From: Leptotrichia sp. oral taxon 215 str. W9775
GTDB taxonomy: Bacteria > Fusobacteriota > Fusobacteriia > Fusobacteriales > Leptotrichiaceae
DNA length: 64,000 bases
Assembly: GCF_000469505.1 (NCBI RefSeq)
Contig: NZ_KI272827.1
Span: forward strand, 8,584 to 72,583
Reading direction: 5' to 3'
Shown: positions 63,753 through 64,000 of the stretch, one piece after another
How positions within the stretch are numbered: position 1 is the stretch's first letter
How the letters are laid out: every line of letters begins with the position of its first letter
The notes under the pieces: model-generated
What the model saw: the letters and a program-made list of their open reading frames with translations, nothing else
Told to the model about the DNA's origin: nothing
Database searches by the model: none
Program-made: the position numbers and the translations under genes

Positions 63753-64000
63753 TTAGAATTTGAATTTTACATTTGAAGATTCAGGTCTTCCAACTGCTTT
63801 TTTCTCTTTAACATAGTTTATGAATGAAGTTTCAACACCTAAATGTGTATTTACTCCTTCTCTTCCAGGAGTTGAAGTAATTTTACCGAAAGTTGTATAT
63901 CCATCTTTTCCTGCTGCAACATATGAATTTGTTCCTACAGTATAAGTTTTTGTTTCATCTATTGGAACCCATTTATTTGTTTTTGCATCAAGTACTTCTA
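63753..64000 (-). CDS. 5'-nucleotidase, C-terminal part (cut by window end)
   Basis: About 82 codons of an open frame run in from the right edge and stop with TAA at 63753-63755. The sequence TYTVGTNSYVAAGKDGYTTFG followed by a short tail ending in SNVKFKF is typical of the C-terminal domain of UshA-type 5'-nucleotidases (5_nucleotid_C), where such Asn/Gly/Phe residues bind the nucleotide base. The enzyme would be exported and act on extracellular nucleotides. The start and the catalytic metallophosphatase domain lie outside the window. Confidence 0.75.
   Translation of the reverse strand, partial: EVLDAKTNKWVPIDETKTYTVGTNSYVAAGKDGYTTFGKITSTPGREGVNTHLGVETSFINYVKEKKAVGRPESSNVKFKF

Noticed and set aside
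1..64000. CRISPR arrays, tRNA and rRNA genes
   Set aside because: No regularly spaced repeat array, tRNA-like TTCGA arm or conserved rRNA sequence was recognised.

Overview
The window is AT-rich chromosomal DNA from a didermic (outer-membrane) bacterium, most likely a fusobacterium of the Leptotrichia type. It pairs Firmicutes-like low-GC codon use and strong Shine-Dalgarno (SD) sequences with outer-membrane biogenesis genes (BamA, TamB, LpxD). The assignment is an inference from gene content and style, not from a database match. No rRNA, tRNA or CRISPR array was recognised.

Layout. 0.1-4 kb: exported 2H-phosphoesterase-like protein, a hypothetical exported protein, two tandem CPBP membrane proteases (one degenerate) and a small exported protein, separated by dispersed repeats and an IS-end-like remnant. 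4.1-9 kb (minus): housekeeping block mutL-rlmH-DUF1292-DUF1934-lysS. 9.1-16 kb: two DUF3829-type lipoproteins, a PLP sulfur enzyme, an EamA transporter, an SMI1/KNR4 protein and a TPR-like protein. 16.3-17.5 kb (minus): small membrane proteins and two duplicated loci that look like type I toxin-antitoxin modules. 17.9-21.5 kb (plus): dacA, murI, ruvA, yebC. 21.5-25.1 kb: a very AT-rich 1197-aa YobI-like P-loop NTPase. 25.2-32 kb (minus): PRD regulator, split fructose-type PTS and a GH38 hydrolase, probably for mannosylglycerate or a similar alpha-mannoside. 32.3-38.4 kb (minus): barstar, acpS, tatD, small exported proteins, luxS, ddl, hslO. 38.5-47 kb (minus): lipoprotein, lpxD, bamA, tamB. 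47-52 kb (minus): parB, a zinc-ribbon membrane protein, rsmG and mnmG, a set often found near replication origins. 52-58.5 kb (minus): nitroreductase and an oligopeptide ABC transporter. 58.7-64 kb: an M3 oligopeptidase (plus), then cysK-cysE, an exported hypothetical, a MazG-like protein and the 3' end of a 5'-nucleotidase (minus).

How genes connect. The Opp transporter and the M3 oligopeptidase together suggest peptide import and degradation. CysE/CysK, the gamma-family PLP enzyme and LuxS form a sulfur amino-acid theme. TamB, BamA and LpxD build the outer membrane.

Most notable signals. (1) Two adjacent copies of a compact minus-strand module at 16.6-17.3 kb: promoter, ~90-nt sRNA with terminator, extended -10 promoter, then an SD-led 18-19-aa hydrophobic peptide. 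(2) Five genes (9.2 kb lipoprotein, murI, ruvA, pepF, the 35.8 kb protein) have a strong SD far from the start codon, with an inverted repeat exactly between them; folding would shorten the spacing, to 9-12 nt in four of them. (3) Dispersed terminator-like inverted repeats at window positions ~1, 0.83, 3.3 and 62.4 kb.
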